From NCBI RefSeq assembly GCF_025567415.1, contig NZ_JAOQJV010000001.1, positions 124,001-188,000 on the forward strand: DNA of 64,000 nt, given 5' to 3'. The notes under the pieces were generated by a model, which did not search any database, was not told the origin of the DNA, and worked only from the letters and a program-made list of their open reading frames with translations. The stretch comes from Claveliimonas ammoniilytica. Its GTDB lineage: Bacteria; Bacillota; Clostridia; Lachnospirales; Lachnospiraceae. Numbering within the stretch: the first letter of the stretch is position 1; the number at the start of each line of letters is the position of its first letter. The position numbers and the translations under genes are program-made. Shown one piece after another: positions 41,330 to 49,900 of this stretch.

Positions 41330-42454
41330 TTATTTTGCATTTACAGCGATACCGTTGACTTCGACCTCTTCATCGATTGGAATGACCAGACATTTTCTGC
41401 CGTCAATGACCTGAATATCCACCAGATCAGCACGATCCGGGTTGACATTTACCACAATCTCAGGTGTTTTGACGCTGAACTTGCGGGTTTCGGCAATGTT
41501 CGATGCAAGCAGGGTGGTCTGTCTGCCGATGGTTTCATCGTAATCTTTGTCAAAGCTTTCCATCTTTTCTTCCGGTACGCCGCTGGCGGTGAAGAGGCGT
41601 TTGACTTCCTGCTTGCCAAGAGTCAGCGGTTCCGGTGCATCCTTGGTCTCCTCGATCATCTCATTCAGATTTTCGTGAATTGTGCGGACAACCGAATAAT
41701 CACAGTCATCCTTTAAGGTGCTGACGAGAATATCCTGGAAAGATTCTTTCTGCGTGCCGGCACTTATGGCTTCGCTGCAGCCTAAGACATTTGCCACAAA
41801 GTAATCCTGCAGTTCTTCAGGCTTCTTAGAATAGAACATCAGGTGATGCAGGTCGGTGCTGCGGTCATTAAACGCCGGGAAGAGGAATGCATTGGCAGGC
41901 ATGCCCACTACCCAGTCGCGGACACGGTCCTCGATACTATTATTGACGGCGTTGTAGCAGAGTCCAGGCTTAGACATGGCTACCGGACAGATGCAGCAGA
42001 GAATGTGCTCATAGACCTCATCGGAAGCGTCAAACATTTCCATGCCGTCAGTAGACTTGCCAGGGATATCATATACCGCATGGATCAGCAGGATCAGATA
42101 ATGTTCGCCAAAATCATAGAATTCAATGACCTTATCATAGAATTCTTCCAACAGAATATCATCTTGTAATTTACTTTCTTTCAGGCGAAGCAGAGACTCC
42201 TGTGTACCGCCTGCAAGCTCCTGCTCCAGGGGAAATTCCATGTGGATCAGGTTCTTGCCAATCGTGCCGGACAGGGTCTTTTTGAAAATGTCAAAGTATT
42301 TGAAGGATTCTTCTTCCGGAAGTGACAGGAACGCTTCTTTAAATTCCATTTTTTTCTCCTTGTCACCATCTACATAACAGCCGCAGATGCGGGTGATCGC
42401 ACAGTTCTCCGGGGAAAACTGTTTGCGTATTTCAAGTATTTCTTTCTTATTCAT
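41330..42454 (-). CDS. DUF4317-type conserved protein of unknown function
   Basis: The 374-aa product resembles the DUF4317 family, which I know as a protein family common in Lachnospiraceae and related Clostridia without an assigned function. I start at the ATG at 42454 (MNKKEILEIRKQFSPENCAI), with GGAGAG ahead on the minus strand; the frame is open for 12 more codons upstream. No signal peptide, membrane segment or known catalytic motif is evident. The sequence ITRICGCYVDGDKEKKMEF and the acidic composition suggest a soluble cytoplasmic protein. It has its own promoter (42501-42530) and terminator, so it acts as a single unit. Confidence 0.75.
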   Translation of the reverse strand: MNKKEILEIRKQFSPENCAITRICGCYVDGDKEKKMEFKEAFLSLPEEESFKYFDIFKKTLSGTIGKNLIHMEFPLEQELAGGTQESLLRLKESKLQDDILLEEFYDKVIEFYDFGEHYLILLIHAVYDIPGKSTDGMEMFDASDEVYEHILCCICPVAMSKPGLCYNAVNNSIEDRVRDWVVGMPANAFLFPAFNDRSTDLHHLMFYSKKPEELQDYFVANVLGCSEAISAGTQKESFQDILVSTLKDDCDYSVVRTIHENLNEMIEETKDAPEPLTLGKQEVKRLFTASGVPEEKMESFDKDYDETIGRQTTLLASNIAETRKFSVKTPEIVVNVNPDRADLVDIQVIDGRKCLVIPIDEEVEVNGIAVNAK

Positions 42455-42500
42455 ATTGATCTCTCCATTCCGCCGCAGAGTACGGCACAAAGTAAAATCT

Positions 42501-42530
42501 ATTTTAGCACAAAAGAAGAGAAGAGTGCAA
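42501..42530 (-). promoter_or_regulatory. Promoter of the DUF4317-type gene
   Basis: On the minus strand: TTGCAC (42530-42525), 18-base spacer, TAAAAT (42506-42501) preceded by TGC, an extended -10. Confidence 0.6.
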
Positions 42531-42625
42531 ATAATCTGGATTAAGATATGAGTGAATAAATCACAAGTTCTATTTATGACATTTGCGGCTTACAATAGTA
42601 ATAAATACTCAGGGTGTGGTATATA

Positions 42626-43870
42626 ATGCGTAAGATTCTGATTTATCCACTAACTATATTATTACTATTGCCGGGAGTTCTGATGTATCCGGCAAATGTA
42701 CTGACCTTACAGGCAGAAGAACCACAGAGAGAGAACACAGAGGAGGATACAGCAGAAGAACAGCAGACATCCGGACCGGAGATTACTTCTCCCTCTGCGA
42801 TATTAATGGAAGCTGCTGGTGGTAATGTGATCTGGGAGAAAGATGCGGATACCAGACGTGCTCCTGCAAGTGTGACGAAAGTTATGACGTTACTGTTGAT
42901 CTTTGATGCACTGGAGGAAGGGAAGATTACATTAGAGGATGACGTGCAGACGTCGGAGTATGCGGCGTCCATGGGGGGATCACAGGTGTTTTTGGAGCCG
43001 GGTGAGACACAGACGGTAGATACGTTGATTAAATGCATTGCCGTGGCAAGTGCGAATGACGCTTGTGTTGCCATGGCTGAGTATATCAGTGGCAGTGAGG
43101 AAGCATTTGTGGAGCAGATGAATCAGCGGGCTGAGGGACTTGGTATGGTGAATACGCATTTTGTAAATTGTAATGGTCTGGACACAGATGGACATGAGAC
43201 GACAGCCAGAGACATTGCACTGATGTCAAGAGAACTGATCATTCATTATCCGAAGATTCATGAGTATTCCATGATATGGATGGATACAATCACACATGTG
43301 ACCAGAAAAGGGACATCAGAATTCGGGCTTACAAATACCAACAAGCTGATCAGACAGTATGCTTATGCAACCGGACTTAAGACAGGATCTACAAGCAATG
43401 CGGGATTCTGCGTGTCGGCTACGGCTGAAAAAGATGGTGTGGAATTGATTGCAGTGATCATGGGGGCGGACAATTCCAAAGACCGCTTTCAGGATGCTGT
43501 AAAGCTTCTGGATTATGGATTTGGGAAATGTACTTTTTACGTGGATGATGCGGTAAAAAATGTGGCGGAAGTTCCAGTGACAGGGGGTATACAGGAAGAA
43601 GTGTCCGCACATATGGCTGGGAAGTTCCATTACGTGGATACCACAGGAGCAGATCTGAGTCAGATACGCCGGAAGGTGGAAGTCAGGAAAGGACTTCGGG
43701 CACCGGTTGGAAAAGGTGATCCGGCAGGAGAGATGGTCTACTATCTGAACGGCAAGGAGATTGGCAGGCAGAAGCTTGTAGCGTCAGAAAATGTGGGACG
43801 TATGCGGTATACCGATGCACTGGAACGGACCATGGATCGGTTTTTCCTTGAAAATGCAAAACATCAATGA
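42626..43870 (+). CDS. D-alanyl-D-alanine carboxypeptidase (S11, DacF-like)
   Basis: Penicillin-binding protein that trims the terminal D-Ala from peptidoglycan stem peptides. ATG at 42626 gives 414 aa; the site upstream (AGGGTG) is weak. It has an N-terminal signal peptide (about 1-29, MRKILIYPLTILLLLPG then LQAEE). Catalytic motifs are ASVTKVMT (SxxK), SANDACV (SxN) and LKTGSTSNAGFC (KTG). A C-terminal beta-rich domain follows from about residue 300, as in PBP5. A metallophosphoesterase gene and scpAB follow. Whether it is vegetative or sporulation-specific is not clear. Confidence 0.92.
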   Translation: MRKILIYPLTILLLLPGVLMYPANVLTLQAEEPQRENTEEDTAEEQQTSGPEITSPSAILMEAAGGNVIWEKDADTRRAPASVTKVMTLLLIFDALEEGKITLEDDVQTSEYAASMGGSQVFLEPGETQTVDTLIKCIAVASANDACVAMAEYISGSEEAFVEQMNQRAEGLGMVNTHFVNCNGLDTDGHETTARDIALMSRELIIHYPKIHEYSMIWMDTITHVTRKGTSEFGLTNTNKLIRQYAYATGLKTGSTSNAGFCVSATAEKDGVELIAVIMGADNSKDRFQDAVKLLDYGFGKCTFYVDDAVKNVAEVPVTGGIQEEVSAHMAGKFHYVDTTGADLSQIRRKVEVRKGLRAPVGKGDPAGEMVYYLNGKEIGRQKLVASENVGRMRYTDALERTMDRFFLENAKHQ

Positions 43871-43912
43871 TAAGCTGAAAGTATCTGTAATAAACATATC
43901 GGAGGAATATCA

Positions 43913-44863
43913 GTGAAAAAGTTGAAGAGGAAATCTTTGAAAATACGAAAGAATATCAAAGAGGCTGCTCTTGCTGCAATTACAGCGGGCAGTCTTTCTG
44001 TTGTTATGGAACTTCGCCGGGAGTTGAGAGAATTTTTAATAAGGAGATATCGGATCTGTGTGCCTGACCCAAGAGGGACGGGGCTGGATAGCCAGACGAC
44101 AGTGAAACTTGTCTTTTTATCAGACCTTCATGGCAAACGCTATGGAACAGGTAATCAGGAGCTGATTCGCGCAGTGAAGCATGAGAAGCCTGATTATATC
44201 CTGGTCGGCGGTGATCTGGTGACCAGGTCGAACCCGAAGACAGATGCGATAGCACTGGAACTCATCAGGCAACTGGTAAAGATCTGCCCAGTCTATCTCG
44301 CTAATGGCAACCATGAACAGAAGATGCGCATTTGCACAGAAGAATACGGAGACCGGTATGAGAAATATATGGCTGCAGTGCAGGAAGCAGGTGTCCATGT
44401 GCTGGAAAGTGCATCCGAAGAAGTGTCTATGAAGGGCGTGCCGGTGCAGATAAGCGGACTGGAGCTCCCAGTCAAATGTTACGCCCGATTCTTTGCACAG
44501 AAATTGCAGATTCAGGATGTGAGAGATGCAATCGGAGAACCGAAAGAAGGATGTTATCAGATCCTGCTTGCACACACGCCGGTATTTATGCCGGTATATC
44601 AGAAGTGGGGGGCGGATATGACATTATCCGGGCATCTGCATGGAGGGATAATCGGACTTCCCGGAATCGGAGGACTGATTACACCGCAGGCAGTACTATT
44701 TCCTAAATATGCGGGCGGTATTTACAGAGAAGGAAAGCATGTTGGTATTGTCAGCCGTGGACTTGGAACCCATACGGTGAATCTCAGATTCTGTAATCCG
44801 GCAGAACTGGTGTCTGTATCATTAGAATTCCACTCTTGTGAAAATGTGGATAATCCAGTATAA
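43913..44863 (+). CDS. Membrane-associated metallophosphoesterase
   Basis: Calcineurin-like phosphoesterase of 316 aa. The start is GTG with CGGAGG nine bases upstream. A basic N-terminus and a moderately hydrophobic stretch (AALAAITAGSLSVVM, about 18-32) suggest membrane contact. The metal-binding motifs are FLSDLHG, VGGDLVTRS, LANGNHEQ, and AHTP followed by LSGHLHGG. The pattern is that of the YkuE/YaeI group, which acts on lipid-linked or cyclic phosphodiesters, but the substrate is not determined. It lies between a carboxypeptidase and scpA, with 42 and 35 bases of spacing, and could share their transcript. Confidence 0.88.
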   Translation: MKKLKRKSLKIRKNIKEAALAAITAGSLSVVMELRRELREFLIRRYRICVPDPRGTGLDSQTTVKLVFLSDLHGKRYGTGNQELIRAVKHEKPDYILVGGDLVTRSNPKTDAIALELIRQLVKICPVYLANGNHEQKMRICTEEYGDRYEKYMAAVQEAGVHVLESASEEVSMKGVPVQISGLELPVKCYARFFAQKLQIQDVRDAIGEPKEGCYQILLAHTPVFMPVYQKWGADMTLSGHLHGGIIGLPGIGGLITPQAVLFPKYAGGIYREGKHVGIVSRGLGTHTVNLRFCNPAELVSVSLEFHSCENVDNPV

Positions 44864-44898
44864 TAGTAGAGTTAATGACTATGAAGAGAGGATAAGCT

Positions 44899-45642
44899 AT
44901 GGGAATACCGGTAAAGCTTCAGGTGTTTGAGGGACCGCTGGATCTGCTCTTGCATCTGATTGATAAAAATAAAATAGATATCTACGATATTCCTATTGTG
45001 GAGATCACCAGCCAGTATATGGATTATATCCGGGCAATGGAAGAGGAAGATCTGAACATTATGAGTGAATTTCTCCTGATGGCGGCTACACTGTTGGATA
45101 TTAAGTGCCGGATGCTTCTTCCGAAAGAAGTGAATGAAGATGGCGAGGAAGAAGACCCAAGACAGGAACTGGTGGAACAGCTGCTTCAATATAAGATGTA
45201 CAAGTATATGTCTTATGAACTGAAGGACCGTCAGCTTGATGGGGAACGCTATCTGTACCGCGGACCAGACATTCCGGATGAAGTGGCAGATTACGTGGAG
45301 CCAGTGAACCTGGACGAGCTTCTTGGCGATCTGACACTTGGCAAGCTTCATAGTATTTTTAAAGAAGTAATGAAACGGCAGACAGATAAGATCGATCCTG
45401 TGCGAAGTAAGTTTGGTAAGATCGAGAAGGAAGAGATAACGGTCGAGGTGAAGATGACCGAAGTAGAGGCATATGCGCTGATGCATGAGAGATTCAGCTT
45501 CCGGGATCTTCTGACCAGCCAGAGCTCCAAGACACAGATCGTGGTAACATTTCTGGTAATCCTGGAAATGATGAAAGCAGGTAAGATTTCAATCGAACAG
45601 GAACAGCCGTTTGACGATATTGTTATTACATCGCAGATGTAA
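44899..45642 (+). CDS. scpA: Segregation and condensation protein A (kleisin)
   Basis: Kleisin subunit of the SMC-ScpAB condensin that compacts and segregates the chromosome. It is 247 aa. The N-terminus LQVFEGPLDLLLHLIDKNKI binds the SMC neck. A middle linker (DGEEEDPRQELVEQLLQYKMYK) binds the ScpB dimer. The C-terminal winged helix includes TFLVILEMMKAGKISIEQ. GAGAGG precedes the ATG. scpB begins 16 bases after its stop. Confidence 0.96.
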   Translation: MGIPVKLQVFEGPLDLLLHLIDKNKIDIYDIPIVEITSQYMDYIRAMEEEDLNIMSEFLLMAATLLDIKCRMLLPKEVNEDGEEEDPRQELVEQLLQYKMYKYMSYELKDRQLDGERYLYRGPDIPDEVADYVEPVNLDELLGDLTLGKLHSIFKEVMKRQTDKIDPVRSKFGKIEKEEITVEVKMTEVEAYALMHERFSFRDLLTSQSSKTQIVVTFLVILEMMKAGKISIEQEQPFDDIVITSQM

Positions 45643-45658
45643 TACAGGAGGATATATA

Positions 45659-46231
45659 GTGGAAATCAACAGATTAGAAGGAATTATTGAGTCCATTTTA
45701 TTTACCATGGGTGATTCAGTGGAACTGTCTAAGATCGCACTGGCGATAGGACATGATGAGGACACCACAAGAAGGATCATCCATTGCATGATGGATAAGA
45801 TCAATGGCGCAGAAGAGCGTGGCGTGAAGATCATCGAACTGGAAGACTCCTTTCAAATGTGTACCAAGGCAGAAAGTTATGAATATCTGATACGCATTGC
45901 AAAACAGCCTCGCAAATACACGCTGACAGACGTACAGCTAGAGACACTTTCGATTATTGCATACAAACAACCGGTAACAAAGCTTGAGATTGAGAAGATC
46001 CGTGGTGTGAAGTCTGACCACGCAGTGAACCGCCTTGTGGAGTATAATCTGGTCTGTGAGGTTGGCAGGATGAATGTGCCGGGAAAGCCAATTTTGTTTG
46101 GTACGACAGAAGAATTCCTGCGCAGATTTGGCATCCAGTCGCTGGATGATCTGCCGAGCATGAATCCAGAGCAGATTGAGAACTTCAAAACAGAAGCGGA
46201 GGAAGAAGCACAGTTAAAGCTGGATATTTAA
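45659..46231 (+). CDS. scpB: Segregation and condensation protein B
   Basis: ScpB subunit of the bacterial condensin, 190 aa, two winged-helix domains. I choose the GTG at 45659 with ACAGGAGG ahead. The 16 longer codons starting at 45611 lie inside scpA. Motifs are IESILFTMGDSVELSKIA at the start and LETLSIIAYKQPVTKLEIEK in the second domain. GRMNVPGKPILFGTTEEFLR is typical. It is paired with scpA as everywhere in Firmicutes. Confidence 0.96.
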   Translation: MEINRLEGIIESILFTMGDSVELSKIALAIGHDEDTTRRIIHCMMDKINGAEERGVKIIELEDSFQMCTKAESYEYLIRIAKQPRKYTLTDVQLETLSIIAYKQPVTKLEIEKIRGVKSDHAVNRLVEYNLVCEVGRMNVPGKPILFGTTEEFLRRFGIQSLDDLPSMNPEQIENFKTEAEEEAQLKLDI

Positions 46232-46254
46232 ATCAGTCAGGTATTTCATGGAAT

Positions 46255-46283
46255 GGATATCGCAGTGGATACATACATATAGA
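46255..46283 (+). promoter_or_regulatory. Candidate sigma-E promoter before the second carboxypeptidase
   Basis: GGATATC (46255-46261), exactly 14 bases, CATATAGA (46276-46283). The match to sigma-E boxes is partial (about five of seven and five to six of eight) but the spacing is exact. B. subtilis dacB is sigma-E dependent, so the context is compatible. Confidence 0.3.
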
Positions 46284-46308
46284 TTGAGAATCGGCTGCGG
46301 AGGAACAT

Positions 46309-47607
46309 ATGAAGCATTTCCGGAAGAACAGATATAAGAGACATATCGCAGTGATGGTAATGTTCATAAACAGTGTTGTATTTTTTATAGCTGGAACCGT
46401 AACGCATGGAGCAGAATCAGTGAAAGCGGAGCAGACTGCGGAATTGTCAGAACCTGAGAAAGCGGAACAGAATGTACTTGCAGGACTTCATGCGGGATAT
46501 GCGGTATTGCTGGATGGTGACAGTGGAAGAGTATTGCTTGAAAAGGATGGAGATGTAAAACGCCCTATGGCAAGCACTACGAAGATTATGACCTGTATTC
46601 TGGCTTTGGAACATATGAAGAGTGAACAGGAAATAGTGACAGCGTCAGCTGAAGCTGCATCGCAGCCAAAGGTCAGGCTGGGAGTCCGGGAAGGACAGCA
46701 GTTTTATCTGCGAGACCTTCTCTATTCCCTGATGCTGGAATCACACAATGACAGTGCAGTTATGATAGCGGAGCATATCGGAGGAAGTGTCCGAGGCTTC
46801 GCTTCTCTTATGAATAAAAAAGCGGCAGAGATTGGTTGTGAAGATACTTATTATATTACGCCTAACGGACTGGATGCATCGGATGAACAGGGAACACATT
46901 CGACTACGGCAAGAGAATTGGCGCTTGTGATGAGGTATTGTCTGATGGAGTCGCCGAAGAGTCGGGAGTTTCGGGAGATTACCGGCGCAGCAACGCAACA
47001 GTTCCGGGATGTGGAGGGCAGACAGTCATTTTCCTGCACCAATCATAATGCATTTCTGACTATGATGAATGGGGCGGTGTCGGGGAAAACCGGATTTACC
47101 GCAGATGCCGGATACTGCTATGTGGGTGCACTTCAACGGGACAGCAGAACATTTATTGTTGCACTTCTGGCATGTGGCTGGCCAAATCACAAGACGTATA
47201 AATGGCAGGACACCAGAGCACTAATGGAGTATGGTCTGAAGTATTATAAGAAACAGAGATATGATGGCAATGTGGGCCTGCCACAGCTAAGTGTGGCAGA
47301 CGGTATTCCGGAAAATGGTGCACTGAGCGGTGTGTCTACGGTGAAGCTTCAGATCAGAGACAGAGAGAAAACAGATATTCTTCTTCGAGAGGATGAAGAA
47401 CCGGTATACCGCACTCTGTTGACAGATACATTAAAAGCAGCAGTAAAGGCGGGAACAGATGCCGGGACAGTGCAGCTTGTACTGGATAATCAGGTTCTGG
47501 CAGAATGGAAAGTGGAGGCAGCAGAGAGTATTGCAAAACGTGATTACATATGGTGTTTGCGCCAATTGATGATGCAATTTACACATATGAATAAAATAAA
47601 TCAATAA
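46309..47607 (+). CDS. D-alanyl-D-alanine carboxypeptidase (S11), possibly sporulation-linked
   Basis: Second S11 peptidase in the window, 432 aa, acting on peptidoglycan outside the membrane. It has a basic N-terminus and signal-like segment (about 12-30). Active-site motifs are MASTTKIMT (SxxK), SHNDSAVMIA (SxN) and SGKTGFTADAGYC (KTG). The C-terminal domain (about 330-400) is followed by a possible amphipathic anchor (RDYIWCLRQLMMQF). CGGAGG is six bases before the ATG. The position directly after scpAB is common in Clostridia. A sigma-E-like promoter just upstream hints at a cortex role, as for DacB. Confidence 0.9.
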   Translation: MKHFRKNRYKRHIAVMVMFINSVVFFIAGTVTHGAESVKAEQTAELSEPEKAEQNVLAGLHAGYAVLLDGDSGRVLLEKDGDVKRPMASTTKIMTCILALEHMKSEQEIVTASAEAASQPKVRLGVREGQQFYLRDLLYSLMLESHNDSAVMIAEHIGGSVRGFASLMNKKAAEIGCEDTYYITPNGLDASDEQGTHSTTARELALVMRYCLMESPKSREFREITGAATQQFRDVEGRQSFSCTNHNAFLTMMNGAVSGKTGFTADAGYCYVGALQRDSRTFIVALLACGWPNHKTYKWQDTRALMEYGLKYYKKQRYDGNVGLPQLSVADGIPENGALSGVSTVKLQIRDREKTDILLREDEEPVYRTLLTDTLKAAVKAGTDAGTVQLVLDNQVLAEWKVEAAESIAKRDYIWCLRQLMMQFTHMNKINQ

Positions 47608-47772
47608 AAGTGATTAAAAACGTCACTATTATTTTTGGTAAACCTGTGATAGACTAAGTGACAGTTAAAAAAGGACAAAGAAATTGATGATTATTTATCT
47701 GAGTCCTATGAAAAACAATATGGTTTTCTAAGTGTTCAGATTGCTTTGGATTACATAGAAGGGAAGGGTATT

Positions 47773-49761
47773 ATGAAGAACAGCAGTAAATATGAGAGAC
47801 AGTATTTTATGCCGTCAGAGGTCACCTATGACTGGGTAAAGAAGGAATATATTCAGGCACCGCCAGTATGGTGCAGCGTAGACTTGCGTGATGGTAATCA
47901 GTCACTGATCGAGCCTATGAGTCTGGAGGAGAAGCTGGAGTTCTTTCAGTTGTTAGTAGATGTTGGATTCAAGGAGATTGAGGTTGGATTCCCGGCTGCT
48001 TCTGAGACAGAGTATCAGTTTATGCGTACATTGATCGAGAAGGATATGATTCCGGACGATGTAACCGTTCAGGTGCTGACACAGGCCAGAGAGCATATCA
48101 TTAAGAAGACATTTGAAGCTGTAAAGGGTGCTCCGCATGCAGTTGTCCATCTGTACAACTCAACATCTGTTGCGCAGAGAGAGCAGGTGTTTAAGAAAGA
48201 TAAAGAGCAGATCCTGAAGATTGCTGTAGATGGTGCGAAGCTGTTGAAGACACTGGCAGATGAGACAGAAGGTAACTTTACATTTGAATACAGTCCGGAG
48301 AGCTTCTCGGGAACTGAAGTAGAATACGCAGTAGAGGTATGTAATGCAGTGTTAAATGTGTGGGAGCCAACCGCTGACAATAAGGCAATCATTAATATTC
48401 CTACAACGGTTGAAAATGCAATGCCGCATGTATTTGCCACACAGCTTGAATATGTACATAAGCATCTGGCACACAGAGACAATGTAGTGCTCAGCCTTCA
48501 CCCGCATAATGACCGTGGATGTGGTGTGGCTACAGCAGAGCTTGGTATGCTGGCAGGAGCAGACCGTATCGAAGGTACACTGTTCGGTAACGGTGAGCGT
48601 ACCGGTAACGTAGATATTATTACACTTGCTATGAACATGTTCTCTCATGGCGTAGATCCGAAGCTTGACTTCTCTGACATGAAGAAGATCCGTGAGACAT
48701 ACGAGCGCCTTACAAGAATGCATGTATATGAAAGACAGCCATATTCAGGAGATCTGGTATTTACTGCATTCTCCGGTTCTCACCAGGATGCGATCGCCAA
48801 AGGTATGGCATGGAGAGACGCAGGTAAGAGCGAGAAATGGACCGTTCCGTATCTGCCGATCGATCCACAGGATGTGGGAAGACAGTATGATTCGGATGTT
48901 ATCCGTATCAACAGCCAGTCTGGTAAGGGCGGCGTAAACTACATTCTGAAACAGAGCTATGGTATCAACCTTCCAGAGAAGATGCGTGAGGAAGTAGGAT
49001 ATCTTGTTAAAGGTGTATCTGACAGAGCGCACAAAGAGCTGACACCTGAGTGGGTATATCAGATCTTTAACGATAACTATGTCAATGCAAAGAGCGTATT
49101 TGCTATTGATGAGTGTCATTTCAAACAGACTGACGGTATTATCGCAGACGCAACGATCCAGCATGGCAGTGACACAAGAATTGTGACAGCTTCCGGTAAC
49201 GGACGTCTGGATGCAGTAAGTAATGCGATCAAGCAGTATTTCAATATCAGCTATGAGCTGAGATATTACGAGGAGCATTCATTGACACGCGGTTCTTCCT
49301 CTAAGGCAGTTGCATACGTAGGTATCGTATGCCAGGGTAAGACCTACTGGGGTGTTGGTATCGATGCTGATATCATCAAAGCTTCTATCGAGGCATTGAT
49401 CGTAGCAGTTAATAAACTGGATCAGATTAATACAGCAGATACAGTAAATGATCCGCGTATGATTGAAATCATGAATTACATCCAGGCTAATTACATTGAT
49501 GTGACACTGGATGACCTGGCAGAGAAGTTCTACCTTTCTAAGCCGTATCTGTCCAAGTACATCAAGGAGAAATCCGGAGTAACATTTGGGGAACTGGTTA
49601 AAAAAGTACGTATGAAAAAAGCACGTGCAATGCTGAAGAGCAGCAGTATGACTGTTGAAAATATTGCATTGACCGTAGGATATCAGAACGTGGAACACTT
49701 CAACCGTCTGTTTAAGAAAGCATACAATATGACGCCAGTTCAGTTCCGTAATCAGAAATAA
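47773..49761 (+). CDS. leuA: 2-isopropylmalate synthase fused to an AraC-type DNA-binding domain
   Basis: Residues 1 to about 555 are a LeuA-type 2-isopropylmalate synthase, which joins acetyl-CoA and 2-ketoisovalerate in leucine synthesis. It has DLRDGNQS (37-44, metal Asp), HPHNDRG (243-249) and GNGERTGN (272-279), so the catalytic set is intact. About 420-550 is the C-terminal regulatory region that binds leucine in this family. Residues of about 560-662 are a complete AraC/XylS domain with two helix-turn-helices: DDLAEKFYLSKPYLSKYIKE, then VENIALTVGYQNVEHFNRLF followed by KKAYNMTPVQF. One uninterrupted frame joins them. ATG 47773 has GGAAGGG ahead; the frame is open upstream to 47662 but lacks an ATG or GTG there. 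I infer an enzyme that is also a leucine-responsive transcription factor. No leuBCD lies beside it. Confidence 0.93.
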   Translation: MKNSSKYERQYFMPSEVTYDWVKKEYIQAPPVWCSVDLRDGNQSLIEPMSLEEKLEFFQLLVDVGFKEIEVGFPAASETEYQFMRTLIEKDMIPDDVTVQVLTQAREHIIKKTFEAVKGAPHAVVHLYNSTSVAQREQVFKKDKEQILKIAVDGAKLLKTLADETEGNFTFEYSPESFSGTEVEYAVEVCNAVLNVWEPTADNKAIINIPTTVENAMPHVFATQLEYVHKHLAHRDNVVLSLHPHNDRGCGVATAELGMLAGADRIEGTLFGNGERTGNVDIITLAMNMFSHGVDPKLDFSDMKKIRETYERLTRMHVYERQPYSGDLVFTAFSGSHQDAIAKGMAWRDAGKSEKWTVPYLPIDPQDVGRQYDSDVIRINSQSGKGGVNYILKQSYGINLPEKMREEVGYLVKGVSDRAHKELTPEWVYQIFNDNYVNAKSVFAIDECHFKQTDGIIADATIQHGSDTRIVTASGNGRLDAVSNAIKQYFNISYELRYYEEHSLTRGSSSKAVAYVGIVCQGKTYWGVGIDADIIKASIEALIVAVNKLDQINTADTVNDPRMIEIMNYIQANYIDVTLDDLAEKFYLSKPYLSKYIKEKSGVTFGELVKKVRMKKARAMLKSSSMTVENIALTVGYQNVEHFNRLFKKAYNMTPVQFRNQK

Positions 49762-49770
49762 TATAAAAGC

Positions 49771-49814
49771 AGGGGTGTTATCTGTAAAAAAAGCAGATAA
49801 TACCTCTTTTTTTT
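49771..49814 (+). terminator. Terminator of leuA-araC
   Basis: A 14-base-pair stem (49771-49784 with 49794-49807, two wobbles) with a nine-base loop, followed by eight T residues (49807-49814). Confidence 0.9.
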
Positions 49815-49823
49815 ATCCAAAGA

Positions 49824-49852
49824 TTGAAATTAGGAAAAATAACGGATATAAT
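49824..49852 (+). promoter_or_regulatory. Promoter of the Na+-decarboxylase operon
   Basis: TTGAAA (49824-49829), 17-base spacer, TATAAT (49847-49852), about 48 bases before the first gene. Confidence 0.75.
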
Positions 49853-49900
49853 GTAGGATGTTAAAGTATTAAAATAAGGAAATGAATGGAGGGCTGTTTT

